Shown here: positions 1 through 7,569 of the stretch, one piece after another
Position numbering within the stretch: the first letter of the stretch is position 1
Layout of the letters: the number at the start of each line of letters is the position of its first letter
Source of the DNA: DATJFH01 sp035495815
GTDB taxonomy: Bacteria; Acidobacteriota; Terriglobia; Bryobacterales; Bryobacteraceae
NCBI GenBank assembly: GCA_035495815.1
Contig: DATJFH010000246.1
Location: 1-17,944 of the forward strand
Direction of reading: 5' to 3'
Length of the DNA stretch: 17,944 nucleotides
The notes under the pieces: model-generated
What the model was told of the DNA's origin: nothing
The model's input: the letters and a program-made list of their open reading frames with translations, nothing else
Databases searched by the model: none
Made by a program: the position numbers and the translations under genes

Positions 1-441
1 GTGTTCCGTAACGAGAGCGTGGACGCCTCGCACGAGCATACCTTCTACCAGCTCGAAGGCATGATGGTGGACCGGGACGTCTCGGTGGCCAACCTGATTT
101 ACTTCATGAAGACGCTGCTCACGGCGATCTTCCACCGCGAGGTTACGGTGAGGCTGCGGCCGGGCTTCTTTCCCTTCGTCGAGCCGGGTTTCGAGCTGGA
201 TATTCAGTGCCTGATCTGCGGCGGTCCGGGCTGCCCTGTGTGCAAGCAGAGCGGGTGGGTGGAACTGCTGCCCTGCGGCCTGGTCCATCCGAACGTTCTG
301 CGGATGAGCGGAATCGATCCGGAGCAATGGAACGGCTTTGCATTCGGGCTGGGATTGACGCGGCTGGTGATGATGCGGTACGGCATCGACGACATACGGC
401 TCCTTCAGGGCGGCGATTTGAGATTTCTGCGGCAGTTTTAA
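1..441 (+). CDS. pheS: Phenylalanine--tRNA ligase alpha subunit, C-terminal part (5' end outside window)
   Basis: This is the C-terminal 146 residues or so of the catalytic alpha subunit of phenylalanyl-tRNA synthetase, which charges tRNA-Phe in the cytoplasm as an alpha2beta2 enzyme. Class II motif 2 is visible at the left edge (VFRNESVDASHEHTFYQLEG) and motif 3 near the end (GFAFGLGLTRLVMMRYG), followed by the standard family ending DLRFLRQF. The GTG at position 1 is an internal valine codon of motif 2, not a start; about 200 residues lie outside the window. An insertion with four cysteines (CLICGGPGCPVC, residues 70-81 of the visible part) sits just before the conserved GLVHPNVLR segment, where the E. 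coli protein has a short Cys-poor loop. The gene converges on hemL with only 10 nt between the stop codons and no terminator. Confidence 0.96.
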   Translation: MFRNESVDASHEHTFYQLEGMMVDRDVSVANLIYFMKTLLTAIFHREVTVRLRPGFFPFVEPGFELDIQCLICGGPGCPVCKQSGWVELLPCGLVHPNVLRMSGIDPEQWNGFAFGLGLTRLVMMRYGIDDIRLLQGGDLRFLRQF

Positions 442-451
442 GGCGGCCGCG

Positions 452-1717
452 CTAGATCGACCGGAAAGAGTCCGCGGCGGCTTCGAGGGTTCTGTCGATA
501 TCCTGTTCGCTGTGGGCAGCAGACAGGAAGGCGGCCTCGAATTGCGATGGCGCCAGGTAGACGCCGCGATCGAGCATCATCCGGAAGTAACGGCCGAAGC
601 GCGCTGTGTCGGACCGCTTGGCCGATTCGTAATCCGTCACGGGCTGATCGGTGAAGAAGAACGTGAACATGGAGCCGACACGGTTCACGGTGATTCCCCG
701 CGGAGCGCCGCCGGCGAGCCTGGCGGCGAGCGAATCGAGCCGGCTGTACAGATCCGGATGATTCCGGATGTGGCGCAGCATCGCCAGTCCGGCCGACACC
801 GCCAGCGGGTTGCCGGACAGCGTGCCCGCCTGGTACACAGGGCCCGCGGGAGCGACGCAGTTCATGATGTCGGCGCGCCCGCCGTAGGCTCCGATAGGGA
901 GACCGCCTCCGATCACCTTGCCCAGCGTGGTGAGATCCGGGCGGATGCCGTACAACTGCTGAGCGCCGCCACGGGCCACGCGGAATCCGGTCATGACCTC
1001 GTCGAAGATCAGCAGCGCTCCATGCCGGGCGGTGATCTCGCGCATCGCCTTCAAGTAGCCGGGAGCGGGAGGAACGCAGCCCATGTTCCCGACCACCGGC
1101 TCCACGATGACCGAGGCGATCCGCGGTCCGTGCGCGGCGAACGCCTGCTCCAACGCATCCACCGAGTTGAACGGCAACGCCAGGGTGGTGTCGCAGAAGG
1201 CGCGCGGCACGCCTTGCGTATCGGCGATTCCAAGCGTGGCCATGCCCGAACCGGCCTTCACCAGCAGCGAGTCCACGTGGCCGTGGTAGCAGCCTTCGAA
1301 CTTCACCGTCAGGTCGCGGCCGGTGAATCCACGGGCCAGGCGGATGGCGGACATGGTCGCTTCGGTTCCGGAGTTGACGAGGCGAACCACGGCGATGGAC
1401 GGCACGGCATCGCAAATTTCTTCAGCCAGCTCGATTTCCCGCCCGGTGGGAGCGCCGAAACTGGTTCCGATCTCGAGGGCCTCCTCGATGGCGCGCAGAA
1501 TTTCGGGATGGCGGTGGCCGAGCAGCAGCGGCCCCCAGGAGCCTACGTAGTCGATGTATTCGTTGCCGTCGACGTCGAACAGGCGCGAGCCCTGCCCGCG
1601 CGCGATGAAGACGGGATTGCCGCCCACGCTGCGGAAGGCTCGCACGGGAGAGTTCACGCCGCCGGGGATCAGGGCCTGAGCGCGCTTGAACAGGGCTTCG
1701 GATCCGGAGCGGTTCAC
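452..1717 (-). CDS. hemL: Glutamate-1-semialdehyde 2,1-aminomutase
   Basis: This PLP enzyme converts glutamate-1-semialdehyde to 5-aminolevulinate in the C5 route to tetrapyrroles. The 421-residue product is full length for the family. Visible signatures are the N-terminal IPGGVNSPVRAF (residues 17-28), WGPLLLGHRHPEI (61-73), NSGTEATMSAIRLAR (115-129), GCYHGHVDS (142-150), FDEVMTGFR (238-246) with the PLP-contacting Asp, and the Schiff-base lysine K267 in TTLGKVIGGGLPIGAYGG. The start codon is GTG and overlaps the stop of the upstream flavoprotein gene as GTGA, which implies translational coupling. It is the last gene of the minus-strand cluster that begins with cobA-hemD, so two genes of the same pathway share a transcript. 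It ends 10 nt from the pheS stop. Confidence 0.97.
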   Translation of the reverse strand: MNRSGSEALFKRAQALIPGGVNSPVRAFRSVGGNPVFIARGQGSRLFDVDGNEYIDYVGSWGPLLLGHRHPEILRAIEEALEIGTSFGAPTGREIELAEEICDAVPSIAVVRLVNSGTEATMSAIRLARGFTGRDLTVKFEGCYHGHVDSLLVKAGSGMATLGIADTQGVPRAFCDTTLALPFNSVDALEQAFAAHGPRIASVIVEPVVGNMGCVPPAPGYLKAMREITARHGALLIFDEVMTGFRVARGGAQQLYGIRPDLTTLGKVIGGGLPIGAYGGRADIMNCVAPAGPVYQAGTLSGNPLAVSAGLAMLRHIRNHPDLYSRLDSLAARLAGGAPRGITVNRVGSMFTFFFTDQPVTDYESAKRSDTARFGRYFRMMLDRGVYLAPSQFEAAFLSAAHSEQDIDRTLEAAADSFRSI

Positions 1718-2895
1718 GTCCGGCTCCCGCCCGGCAGGATGCGGCTGAAGCCGAAGCTCATGGCAATTTCATAAAGGCTTCCGTTGAGATTCTCGAGCAG
1801 CCGGTTCTTGAGTCCCAGGTAAGATTGCGTGCCGGCGAACAGGTCCTGCATAAGAGACGAGAAGCGCGGGCTGCGGCGGGTGAACTGAATCATGCGCGCG
1901 GGAACCGCCCCCAGCAGGAAGCGGCCGAGGAACACCTGCTTCGCCAGGCGCGAGCTGAATTCCAGGTCGAGAGAGAAATCCTTCCGCAGGAGCCGCCGGT
2001 AGGCATTCGGCTTTTCCGCCAGGTCGGCCGTTTCGTTGAGCAAAGCCTTGGACGCCAGGTCGGCCGAGCGCATCGCGTAGTAGAGTCCTTCGCCGGTGAT
2101 CGGATCTACCAGGCCGGCGGCGTCACCGACCGCCATCCATCCCTCCCCGGCGACGCGGTTCTTCTTCCAGGCCCGGGTCTCGAGCGAGGGCAGCAGGTGG
2201 CTGTAAAACGCAGCGCCTTTGGTGGAAATCCCTTTCTCCGCCATGTACCGCTCGAGCCGGGTTCGCAGAGACTGCGCCGGCTCGCCTTTGCCGCAGATGC
2301 CCACGGAAAGATGTCCGCAGCGGGGGAAGACCCAGATGTAGCCCTGAAGGCGCGGCAGGAACTGAATGTCGATGCGTTCTTTCTGCTCCGGCACGTAGTA
2401 GCCGAGCGCGGACATGGCGTCTGCCGCGGTCCATTCCGTGCCGACGTCGCGGAGCGGATTTCTGGCGCCGGTGGCCACGACGCAGAAATCGGCTTCGAGC
2501 ACGCCCGATTTGGTCTTGAGGCGCCAGCCTGCCGTCCTGCGTTCCATGCCGAGCACGCGGGTCTTTTCAATCTGCGCGCCCGCGCGCTCCGCGCGTTCGA
2601 GCAGTAGGCGGTTGAGATCGAGACGCGAATAAATCAGCAGCGGCTCGTTCAGTTTCAGGGAGACTTCGCCCGCGCCGGGAGCGGCCAACACGGTTTCGGT
2701 AATCAGCTTCTTCGGCGTGTCGTTGTTGCGAAGAAACGGATACTGGTTATACGCCTTGAAAGTGAGGCCGCCGCCGCAAGGTTTTTCCCACGCCAGCTTT
2801 TCGTCCAGCACGATCGTATGGAGACCGGCCGAGGCTAACTCCGCCGCGGCGAACGCTCCGGCCGGACCGCCGCCCAGCACGGCTACCTGTTTCAC
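1714..2895 (-). CDS. Geranylgeranyl-reductase-family FAD-dependent oxidoreductase
   Basis: The 393-residue protein is a p-hydroxybenzoate-hydroxylase-fold flavoprotein of the geranylgeranyl reductase family. The FAD ADP-binding motif GGGPAG is at residues 8-13, the family-typical EKPCGGG lies at 37-43, the second FAD contact (VVATGARNPLR) is at 139-149, and the GDAAGLVDPITGEG motif that binds the FAD ribityl/pyrophosphate is at 257-270. Family members reduce double bonds of isoprenoid chains (archaeal lipids, chlorophyll phytyl tail, menaquinone side chains) or related substrates. The substrate here cannot be read from sequence. The gene lies between a lipoprotein gene and hemL, starting with GTG in a GTGA overlap with the former and ending in a GTGA overlap with the latter. 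A role on a menaquinone or heme-linked prenyl chain is a guess based on that context only. Confidence 0.85.
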   Translation of the reverse strand: MKQVAVLGGGPAGAFAAAELASAGLHTIVLDEKLAWEKPCGGGLTFKAYNQYPFLRNNDTPKKLITETVLAAPGAGEVSLKLNEPLLIYSRLDLNRLLLERAERAGAQIEKTRVLGMERRTAGWRLKTKSGVLEADFCVVATGARNPLRDVGTEWTAADAMSALGYYVPEQKERIDIQFLPRLQGYIWVFPRCGHLSVGICGKGEPAQSLRTRLERYMAEKGISTKGAAFYSHLLPSLETRAWKKNRVAGEGWMAVGDAAGLVDPITGEGLYYAMRSADLASKALLNETADLAEKPNAYRRLLRKDFSLDLEFSSRLAKQVFLGRFLLGAVPARMIQFTRRSPRFSSLMQDLFAGTQSYLGLKNRLLENLNGSLYEIAMSFGFSRILPGGSRT

Positions 2896-3296
2896 TTCTT
2901 CGCCTCGCCGGGATTCACGGACGGATGTCCGGGCGGCAGAGCGCCGCCGGCATCGCCATGCGGATTGGCGGCGCCGGGCTTGGGCGTCGAGCCGTGCGGC
3001 GAGCTGCCCGCTTCGGACTTATCCTTAACCACCCACTTGCCGGATTTCTGCTCCAGGGTGTAGCGCATCTGCAGTCCGGAGCCCGGATCGGCGCCCTTGG
3101 CTCGAAAGGCGACCGTGGCGTCCGCTTCGCTGCCCTTGAACGCAATGGAAACCACATCCACGTCCATGGAAGCCACGTTTACTTTGCCCGACACATAATT
3201 GATAACGCTCTCCCGGATGGCTTCTTTGCTCTCACTGGCGCGGTTGCAGCCGGACAGAGCACAGCCCAGAAGGGCAATAATGGCTATGAATCTCAC
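2892..3296 (-). CDS. Small predicted lipoprotein of unknown function in the tetrapyrrole operon
   Basis: The 134-residue product has a short hydrophobic signal (residues 2-13) and a good lipobox, ALSGC, with Cys17 as the predicted lipidated residue, so it should be anchored at the periplasmic side of a membrane. The middle (about 25-95) alternates hydrophobic and charged residues and reads MRYTLEQKSGKWVVKDKSEA, a pattern resembling small NTF2-like or Cystatin-like folds; this is only an impression. The last 40 residues are low-complexity, rich in Gly, Pro and His with PHG/PPGHP-like repeats. The start is GTG, inside a GTGA overlap with the stop of cobA-hemD, and its own stop overlaps the GTG of the flavoprotein gene. 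I do not recognise a named family. The tight coupling to tetrapyrrole genes is the only functional hint. Confidence 0.8.
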   Translation of the reverse strand: MRFIAIIALLGCALSGCNRASESKEAIRESVINYVSGKVNVASMDVDVVSIAFKGSEADATVAFRAKGADPGSGLQMRYTLEQKSGKWVVKDKSEAGSSPHGSTPKPGAANPHGDAGGALPPGHPSVNPGEAKK

Positions 3297-4783
3297 TGTC
3301 CGATTATACCTTTCGAGAGAATTGCTTCCAGCAAGCCGGTTTCATCGTAGCGGGCGGCTTCGACGGTCACCTCCAGCCCCAATTTCCGGGCTGTGGCGGA
3401 GGTCACCGGACCGATGGAAGCGATGCGGACATCCGCCAGAGCGGCGGAGCCGACGGCAGCCACCAGATTCTGCACAGTGGACGAACTGGTGAAAGTGATC
3501 CAGTCAGGCTTGCGGGGTCGGTCGAAAAGCTCATGCGCGCGGGAAGCGAGGTCGTCCGGCGGCTCTGTGCGGTAGGCTGCCGCCACATCCACGATTGCGC
3601 CTCGGTCCAGCAATCCGGCGGGCAGCGTGTCGCGGGCGACGGCTGCCCGGGCCAGCAGAATCCGCTTGCCTGCCAGGTCTTCGGTGGCGAAGGCCTCGAG
3701 CAGGCTCTCGGCTACGAATTCGGCGCCCGTGCGGTCAACTTTGAAATGCAGCGACTCGAGAGCGGCGCGGGTGGCCGGACCGATAGCGGCGATGCGGCCG
3801 CGAATGGCGCGGATGTCGAGCGGCGAGCGGTCGAGGCGCTGCAGGAAGTAGCGGACTCCATTGGCGCTGGTGAAGATGAGCCAATCGTACCCGCTCAGAT
3901 TATCGACGGCGGAATCAAGGGCCGCGTAATCGTCCGCGGGACGGATTTCGATGGCGGGCAGTTCGATGGCCTCCGCGCCCAGCGCGCGCAGCCGCAGCGC
4001 CAGGCTTCCGGCCTGCTCCTGCGCCCGGGTGATGACGATCCGGCGGCCGAAGAGCGGCAGCTTGCCGAACCAGTCGAGCTTGTCGCGCAACCGGACGACG
4101 TCGCCTACGATTATCGTGGCCGGCGGTTTGAGGGCTTCGCGCTCGATCATTCCCGGCAGCGTCGCCAGCGTACCCACCAGTGTCTGCTGATCGGGCCGCG
4201 TTGCCCAGCGGACGGCCATGGCGGGCGTCTCCGGGGAGCGGCCTCGCGCCACGATCTCGCGAGCGATCTCAGCGAAGGTAGTCAGGCCCATGAAGATGAC
4301 GAGGGTTTCAGCCGCGCCGATCTTGTCCCAATCGATTTCCGATACGGCGTGGCCGGTGACGAAGGTGACGACCGAGGTGTGATCGCGATGCGTGAGCGGA
4401 ACGCCCGTATAGGCGGCGATACCAAGCGGCGTGGTGACGCCGGGCACCACCTCGAAGGGTACTCCGGCATCGGCCAGGGCTTCGGCCTCTTCCCCGCCCC
4501 GCCCGAAGATGAAAGGATCGCCGCCTTTGAGGCGCACGACGCAGAGCCCACGTCGGGCGCGGCCGATGAGCATGGCGCAGATCTCTTCCTGAGAAAAGGC
4601 ATGGGCGGATTTTTTCTTTCCGACGTAAATCCGCTCGGCGCCGGCGGGGACGAGATCGAGCAGCAGGTGGCTGGCAAGATGATCGTAGAGGACGCAGTCG
4701 GCGGACTCGAGAATGCGCCGTCCCTTCAAGGTAATCAGATCCGGATCGCCGGGGCCGGCGCCTACCAGGTAAACCTTTTTCAT
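3293..4783 (-). CDS. cobA-hemD: Fused uroporphyrinogen-III C-methyltransferase / uroporphyrinogen-III synthase
   Basis: A two-domain tetrapyrrole enzyme of 496 residues. Residues 1-240 are a SAM-dependent uroporphyrinogen-III methyltransferase: VYLVGAGPGDPDLITLKG (4-21), VRLKGGDPFIFGRGGEEA (83-100), PGVTT (114-118) and GVPLTHRDH (127-135). Residues 245-496 are uroporphyrinogen-III synthase (HemD): GRRIVITRAQEQAGSL (246-261), then WLIFTSANGV and later WITFTSSSTV, typical of the two-lobed fold. The HemD half closes hydroxymethylbilane to uro'gen III and the CobA half methylates it to precorrin-2, so one polypeptide stands at the heme/siroheme/cobalamin branch. The ATG at 4783 is chosen because it places MKKVYLVGAGPGD at the usual N-terminus. 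An in-frame ATG at 4828 would add 15 unconserved residues. The upstream ribosome site is weak (GGAG abutting the ATG). First gene of the coupled cluster ending in hemL. Confidence 0.94.
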   Translation of the reverse strand: MKKVYLVGAGPGDPDLITLKGRRILESADCVLYDHLASHLLLDLVPAGAERIYVGKKKSAHAFSQEEICAMLIGRARRGLCVVRLKGGDPFIFGRGGEEAEALADAGVPFEVVPGVTTPLGIAAYTGVPLTHRDHTSVVTFVTGHAVSEIDWDKIGAAETLVIFMGLTTFAEIAREIVARGRSPETPAMAVRWATRPDQQTLVGTLATLPGMIEREALKPPATIIVGDVVRLRDKLDWFGKLPLFGRRIVITRAQEQAGSLALRLRALGAEAIELPAIEIRPADDYAALDSAVDNLSGYDWLIFTSANGVRYFLQRLDRSPLDIRAIRGRIAAIGPATRAALESLHFKVDRTGAEFVAESLLEAFATEDLAGKRILLARAAVARDTLPAGLLDRGAIVDVAAAYRTEPPDDLASRAHELFDRPRKPDWITFTSSSTVQNLVAAVGSAALADVRIASIGPVTSATARKLGLEVTVEAARYDETGLLEAILSKGIIGQ

Positions 4784-5019
4784 CTCCGAACAAGAATTGT
4801 TGCACAGAAGCAAAGGTGGGCAAGGCATTTTCCGGGGGGCGAGCCATATCTGAAGACGGCGGCGGGACGGCTGGAAGGCCTTGGCATGGTCGGCTCAATG
4901 CGGGCGTCGTTCGGGCCTGGGAATTCTAGCGCAATCGCCTTCGTCCGGGCGCCAAATTCAGGGACCGGAGAAAGCGCCGGTCCCACTTGCGGGTAGCCAA
5001 CTCCGATGATTGATTGGAG
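4784..5019. other. Intergenic region upstream of the tetrapyrrole cluster
   Basis: Between the cobA-hemD start and the recognisable remnant of the CARF regulator there is no credible gene. The minus-strand promoter of the tetrapyrrole cluster should lie here, but I see no good -35/-10 pair. The region contains the perfect hairpin described separately and a weaker 5-bp repeat around 5000-5022 (ACTCC...GGAGT) with an AT-rich loop. Long antisense frames that cross this stretch from cobA-hemD are not protein-like. Confidence 0.5.
4961..4984. repeat. Perfect 8-bp inverted repeat (hairpin)
   Basis: GGGACCGG, an 8-nt loop AGAAAGCG, then CCGGTCCC form an uninterrupted GC-rich stem. No U-tract follows on either strand, so a canonical rho-independent terminator is not supported. 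On the minus strand it lies after the decayed CARF regulator and about 180 nt before cobA-hemD. It could be a degenerate terminator of the lost gene or a protected mRNA 5' structure for the tetrapyrrole transcript. Confidence 0.6.
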
Positions 5020-5847
5020 TCAACTCTGGCGCCTCAGCGCCGGCCTCGCCACCCGGGTGCTGAAGACACCGCCGCCGTTGCCCTGGCGAGCGAATGCACA
5101 CAGGTGGACGTAACGCTGGCCCGCCCACAATGCGGCGCCGGCGGCGCGCTCGGCCGAGGTTCGCAGCAGCGCCGATCCGATCGTGATGCCCAACTCCTCG
5201 AGCGCCTCTTCAAGGCCGTTGGAATGGCGGGGGAACCCCACTCGACGCAATCGCCGCAGGCATGGGGGCGGACGCCGCTTTCGACCGTGGAGCCGCGGCT
5301 GTCCTGGACTGGACAGACTGAGACTGATCGAAATACTGCCGCGGCATCACCATGTGCCGCAGGTCGTCCCAATCCTCGCCGTCGAGACGGACCTCCTTCA
5401 CCTGAGCGGCGCCGAACAGCGGCTCGGCGGGGGACCCGACCTGCAGCAGCGTCACCGTCAGCACACACGAAGCGGCGAGCAGGAACCAGGCGGCGCGCAT
5501 TCCGCGGTACCGCTCGAGACGCAGATGAAGTTTTGTGAGGAGGGCGAGGAGCGAACGATGTCGCGCACTCTGCGCCCCAGCGCCCTCATGAGAGCCGAGT
5601 AATCCTTCGGATCGGCGATCGCCAGCTCGTGGAGAACCGCCCGGCAGCCCGGCGCGACTCGGTTTACCTCAGCCGCGGTGGCCGAGGCGTTGCCCGCGGT
5701 CTTTGGGGTGTGGAACAAGAAAAGCGTATCGAACTCCCGCGCGGCCAGCATGGAGAGAATCGGGCCGGGCAGATCCTCGCCGGCGACCTCACCGGTCATG
5801 TACGGATCTTTGGGGTCTACGAATGCGAAGAGAAAGCGATCGCTCAT
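5020..5847 (-). pseudogene. Decayed CARF-domain sigma54-dependent regulator (RtcR-like), frameshifted and truncated
   Basis: Reading from the ATG at 5847, the product begins MSDRFLFAFVDPKDPYMTGE and runs through FDTLFLFHTPKTAGN, DPKDYSALM and NFICVSSGTAE. This is the N-terminal Rossmann-like CARF domain found in RtcR-type activators. At about 5499-5501 one base appears lost (GCGGAATGCGC where GCGGAAATGCGC would restore frame). The alignment continues one frame over as MRAAWFLLAASCVLTVTLLQ, then VGSPAEPLFGAAQVKEVRL and a linker. A second shift around 5210-5250 moves to a third frame with LEEALEELGITIGSALLRTS and AERAA, the stretch that normally leads into the AAA+ domain. No Walker A, GAFTGA loop or HTH follows: similarity stops near 5130. 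The gene is therefore a broken N-terminal relic. The identification rests on recalled family motifs. The left boundary is approximate. Confidence 0.75.
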
Positions 5848-6000
5848 CCGATTGGGTCTGAGGTCATTCTACAGCCGCTCAGGCTCCGATCCCATAAGGG
5901 GCGGCTGCTTTGCCGGTCTTCCCCCAGTCCGCACGCGGCGCCATGGACGTCATCAGCGCGGGCAGCGGTTATGAGAACCCCGGACTCCGCTGCGAGCGGT

Positions 6001-7569
6001 TTAAGGCAATGAAAAAGTAAACAAAGCCGATTTGCTGACAATGGCCACGTACTGCTTTCCGTCCACCAGGTAGGTGATGGGAGACGCTCGAATAGTTCCG
6101 CCCGTATTGAAGTGCCAGAGCAGCTTTCCGGATTTGGCGTCGGCGGCCATGAACTGTCCCTCGCGGGTAGAAAAGAAAACGAGCCCGCCGGCGGTGCTCA
6201 TTGCGCCGGCGAAGGTTTCGTCTCCGCTTCCTGCAAACGGAAACGTCCAGCGGGCTTCGCCGGTCCGAAGGTCAAGCGCTTTCAGTAAGTGCTTCGGCTG
6301 GGCGGCATCCGGATCGGGACGCGGACCGGTCTTGTGGTAAATTCCGCAGGCTTCCCGAGCCACCACGTAGAACAGGCCTGTTTGAGGGCTGTACGACGAC
6401 GCCTGCCAGTTCGTCCCTCCGTGGACGTCCGGGCAGATCTTCACCCCGCGTGAGGTGGGCTCGACTCCCGGCAACAGCTCCGGCCGTCCGTCCGCGCCGA
6501 CGGCCCTGGCCCACGTCTGGGTCGTGAACGGCTTGCCGAGCAGCAGCTTTCCGTCCGTGCGGTCGAGCACATAGAAGAAGGCATTGCGATTCGCCTGGGC
6601 GATGAGCTTGCGCGGCCGGCCCTGCCATTCGGCGTCAATCAGCACGACGGGTTGATTCGAATCCCAATCGGTGAGGTTGTGGGGCGAGAACTGGTAGTGC
6701 CAGACCAGCTTGCCGGTCGAGGGCCGCAGAGCGAGGAGTGAGCAGGAGTAGAGATTGTCGCCCTTCCGGTCGCTGCCGTCATAATCCCTGGGTCCCGGAT
6801 TTCCGGTCGGCCAGTAGAGGAGATCGAGTTCCGGATCATAACTGCCGATGGTCCAGGTGGCTGCGCCGCCGCCTTTCCAGGAGTCATTCGCCGGCCAGGT
6901 TTCCGAGCCCGGCTCTCCAGGCGCGGGCACCGTATCGAACTTCCAGACACGCCTGCCGGTCTCGACGTCGAACGCCTGGATGGAGCCCCGCACCTGACCG
7001 CTGTCACCGCCGCGCACGCCGAGCAGCGCCAGATTGCGGACGATCAGCGGGGCCGCGGTCGTGCCGTATCGATCCTCCGGATCGCCGAGCTGGACGCGCC
7101 AGAGCAGACTTCCGTTGCGCGCGTCGAGGGCCAGCAGGCTGCAGTCGCTGGTGGCCATGAACAGGCGGTCGCCGGAAAGAGCGAAACCCCGGTTCCAGTT
7201 GGTGCGGCGCCCATCGGGATTGGGAGGCGCGTAATTGAAGTTCCACAGCGGGCGGCCGGTTCGCGCGTCGAGAGCGTAGGCCTCTTCACCGCCGACGGTA
7301 AGATACATGATCCCGTTGCGCACCAGCGGCGTGGTTTCGGTCCGGGTCGGGAGGCGGACGAATTGGAAGGCCCAACTCACCTGCAAGCGCGGCACGCTTT
7401 GCGTATCTACTTCGGCCAGCGGGCTATAGCGGCGGGAGGTGTTGTCGCGATCGTACGTGAGCCAGTCGGCCGAATTCGCATAGCGCGGCTCCACCGGCTG
7501 GCCGAACGCGGTGTGATCGAGCGAAATCAGCAGCAGGCAGATCTCAATGATTGGCGAAGGTGGCTTCAT
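6001..7569 (-). CDS. Secreted PQQ-dependent dehydrogenase (quinoprotein alcohol/sugar dehydrogenase type)
   Basis: The 522-residue protein has an N-terminal hydrophobic segment ending near AFG-Q24 that fits a signal peptide, followed by an eight-bladed quinoprotein propeller. Blade signatures (A-x-D-x-x-T-G-x-x-x-W) recur: ALDARTGRPLWNF (99-111), ALDARNGSLLWRV, AFDVETGRRVWKF, ALRPSTGKLVWHY and AADAKSGKLLWHF near the C-terminus. PQQ/Ca-site features include WPTGNPG (253-259) and HNLTDWDSNQ (297-306), which holds the candidate catalytic Asp. The Ca-binding position that is usually Glu appears to be Asp189 (RGGDSGQVRG). There is no C-terminal heme domain and no vicinal Cys pair, so electrons must leave through a partner. 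The gene upstream encodes a diheme cytochrome c and overlaps by 26 nt, which makes that the obvious partner. The substrate is unknown. Confidence 0.87.
   Translation of the reverse strand: MKPPSPIIEICLLLISLDHTAFGQPVEPRYANSADWLTYDRDNTSRRYSPLAEVDTQSVPRLQVSWAFQFVRLPTRTETTPLVRNGIMYLTVGGEEAYALDARTGRPLWNFNYAPPNPDGRRTNWNRGFALSGDRLFMATSDCSLLALDARNGSLLWRVQLGDPEDRYGTTAAPLIVRNLALLGVRGGDSGQVRGSIQAFDVETGRRVWKFDTVPAPGEPGSETWPANDSWKGGGAATWTIGSYDPELDLLYWPTGNPGPRDYDGSDRKGDNLYSCSLLALRPSTGKLVWHYQFSPHNLTDWDSNQPVVLIDAEWQGRPRKLIAQANRNAFFYVLDRTDGKLLLGKPFTTQTWARAVGADGRPELLPGVEPTSRGVKICPDVHGGTNWQASSYSPQTGLFYVVAREACGIYHKTGPRPDPDAAQPKHLLKALDLRTGEARWTFPFAGSGDETFAGAMSTAGGLVFFSTREGQFMAADAKSGKLLWHFNTGGTIRASPITYLVDGKQYVAIVSKSALFTFSLP

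Noticed and set aside
512..1774. Long open frame (420 codons) on the plus strand opposite hemL
   Set aside because: It is antisense to a clearly functional hemL. Its product is Arg/Gly/His-rich without motifs, as expected from the complement of a GC-rich gene.
3533..4996. 487-codon plus-strand open frame opposite cobA-hemD
   Set aside because: Antisense shadow of a gene with full motif support; no ribosome site and no recognisable domain.
5987..5999. Small hairpin CCGCT-GCG-AGCGG just beyond the stop of the PQQ dehydrogenase gene
   Set aside because: Only 5 bp and no T-tract on the minus strand; too weak to call a terminator.
5629..6012. Plus-strand frame opposite the CARF pseudogene start
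   Set aside because: The minus-strand reading gives a recognisable CARF N-terminus; the plus-strand product is featureless.
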